Assembly: GCF_900156285.1 (NCBI RefSeq)
Contig: NZ_FTNC01000011.1
Coordinates: 39,850-103,849 of the forward strand
Reading direction: 5' to 3'
Source of the DNA: Halanaerobium kushneri
GTDB taxonomy: Bacteria > Bacillota > Halanaerobiia > Halanaerobiales > Halanaerobiaceae
Length of the DNA: 64,000 bases
Each line of letters opens with the position of its first letter. The stretch's first letter is position 1. Below the pieces are notes generated by a model that saw only the letters and a program-made list of their open reading frames with translations, did not search any database and had not been told where the DNA came from. Made by a program: the position numbers and the translations under genes. Positions 63,845 to 64,000 of the stretch are shown piece after piece.

Positions 63845-63963
63845 GGACCGGCAGCGACCTACTCTCCCACATCGTTACCAATGCAGTACCATAGGCGCTG
63901 GAGGACTTAACTTTTGTGTTCGAGATGGGAACAAGTGTTGCCCCTCCGCTATTACCACCGGAA
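63845..63963 (-). rRNA. rrf: 5S ribosomal RNA
   Basis: Read on the minus strand, the segment starts TTCCGGTGGTAATAGCGG and includes the universally conserved CCCATCTCGAACAC, AAGTTAAG and TGGGAGAGTAGG elements, ending GCTGCCGGTCC. The two ends pair as the 5S helix I. Length about 119 bases is normal. A U run follows at the 3' side. The 37 bases to its left in transcription order (63964-64000) are spacer towards a 23S gene outside the window. Exact ends are good to a few bases. Confidence 0.96.
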
Positions 63964-64000
63964 ATCGTTATTTACATGTGATTCTGCTCTCTTCTAAAGC

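Noticed and set aside
63845..64000. tRNA genes at the right edge
   Set aside because: The structured segment is 5S rRNA; the remaining 37 bases are spacer with no cloverleaf.

Overview
The window looks like part of the chromosome of an anaerobic, low-GC Firmicute of the Halanaerobiales type (Halanaerobium-like). This is inferred from the gene set and from AT-rich, purine-leading reading frames; no 16S rRNA is in view. Supporting signs are a V/A-type ATPase operon, a complete dcw cluster with a meso-DAP-type MurE, a substrate-binding protein with a cleavable signal but no lipobox (fitting a diderm Firmicute), and many TTG starts behind strong Shine-Dalgarno sequences. Almost everything is on the minus strand. 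The exceptions are the 3' end of a MATE transporter gene at the left edge and perR.

Region by region, left to right (the minus strand is transcribed right to left). 1-0.5 kb: tail of a MATE efflux gene. 0.5-11.3 kb: a two-component system (response regulator, then histidine kinase) running straight into a nine-gene V-type ATPase operon (H-C-I-K-F-E-A-B-D), with a tandem hairpin repeat between F and E. 11.5-14.7 kb: ileS under a T-box. 14.7-34.2 kb: division and cell-wall cluster mraZ-rsmH-ftsL-pbp-murE-murF-mraY-murD-ftsW-murG-murC-ftsQ-ftsA-ftsZ, then an HlyD-like protein, yggS, yggT, ylmH and divIVA. Four 10-bp MraZ boxes lie in front of mraZ. 34.3-38.9 kb: trpS-ddl-dinB, divergent perR, and a gene fusing an AhpD-like domain to RNase HI. 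39-43.7 kb: glpP-dhaK-dhaL-dhaM-ptsH-ptsI, joining dihydroxyacetone phosphorylation to the PTS phosphorelay. 43.8-45.9 kb: a chemoreceptor. 46-50.9 kb: glpK, a two-subunit FAD glycerol-3-phosphate dehydrogenase and a DUF1667 protein, behind a GlpP-type leader terminator. 51-63.6 kb: a ten-gene sugar operon with a ROK regulator. The right edge carries a 5S rRNA gene, so an rRNA operon lies just outside.

The most interesting system is the 51-63.6 kb operon. Its GH31 enzyme matches E. coli YihQ, the sulfoquinovosidase, along nearly its full length as far as I can recall that sequence, and it keeps the sulfonate-pocket Arg, Trp and Tyr. Around it are an ABC sugar importer without its ATPase, an isomerase of the L-fucose isomerase superfamily, a PfkB kinase, a class II aldolase, a YihU-type reductase, an AEC carrier, a DUF4867 protein and a ROK regulator. 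Together they encode every step for importing sulfoquinovosyl glycosides, releasing sulfoquinovose, isomerising, phosphorylating and cleaving it to DHAP and sulfolactaldehyde, and reducing the latter to dihydroxypropanesulfonate. This resembles the sulfo-EMP2 variant of sulfoglycolysis in an anaerobic halophile. A near-ideal promoter followed by two ROK-type operators, with a third in front of the ROK gene, gives a testable regulatory circuit. The glycerol released from sulfoquinovosyl-glycerol could feed the adjacent glycerol operons.

No tRNA, CRISPR array, insertion sequence or prophage was seen. Family assignments were made by reading motifs and from memory of the families; no search was run.
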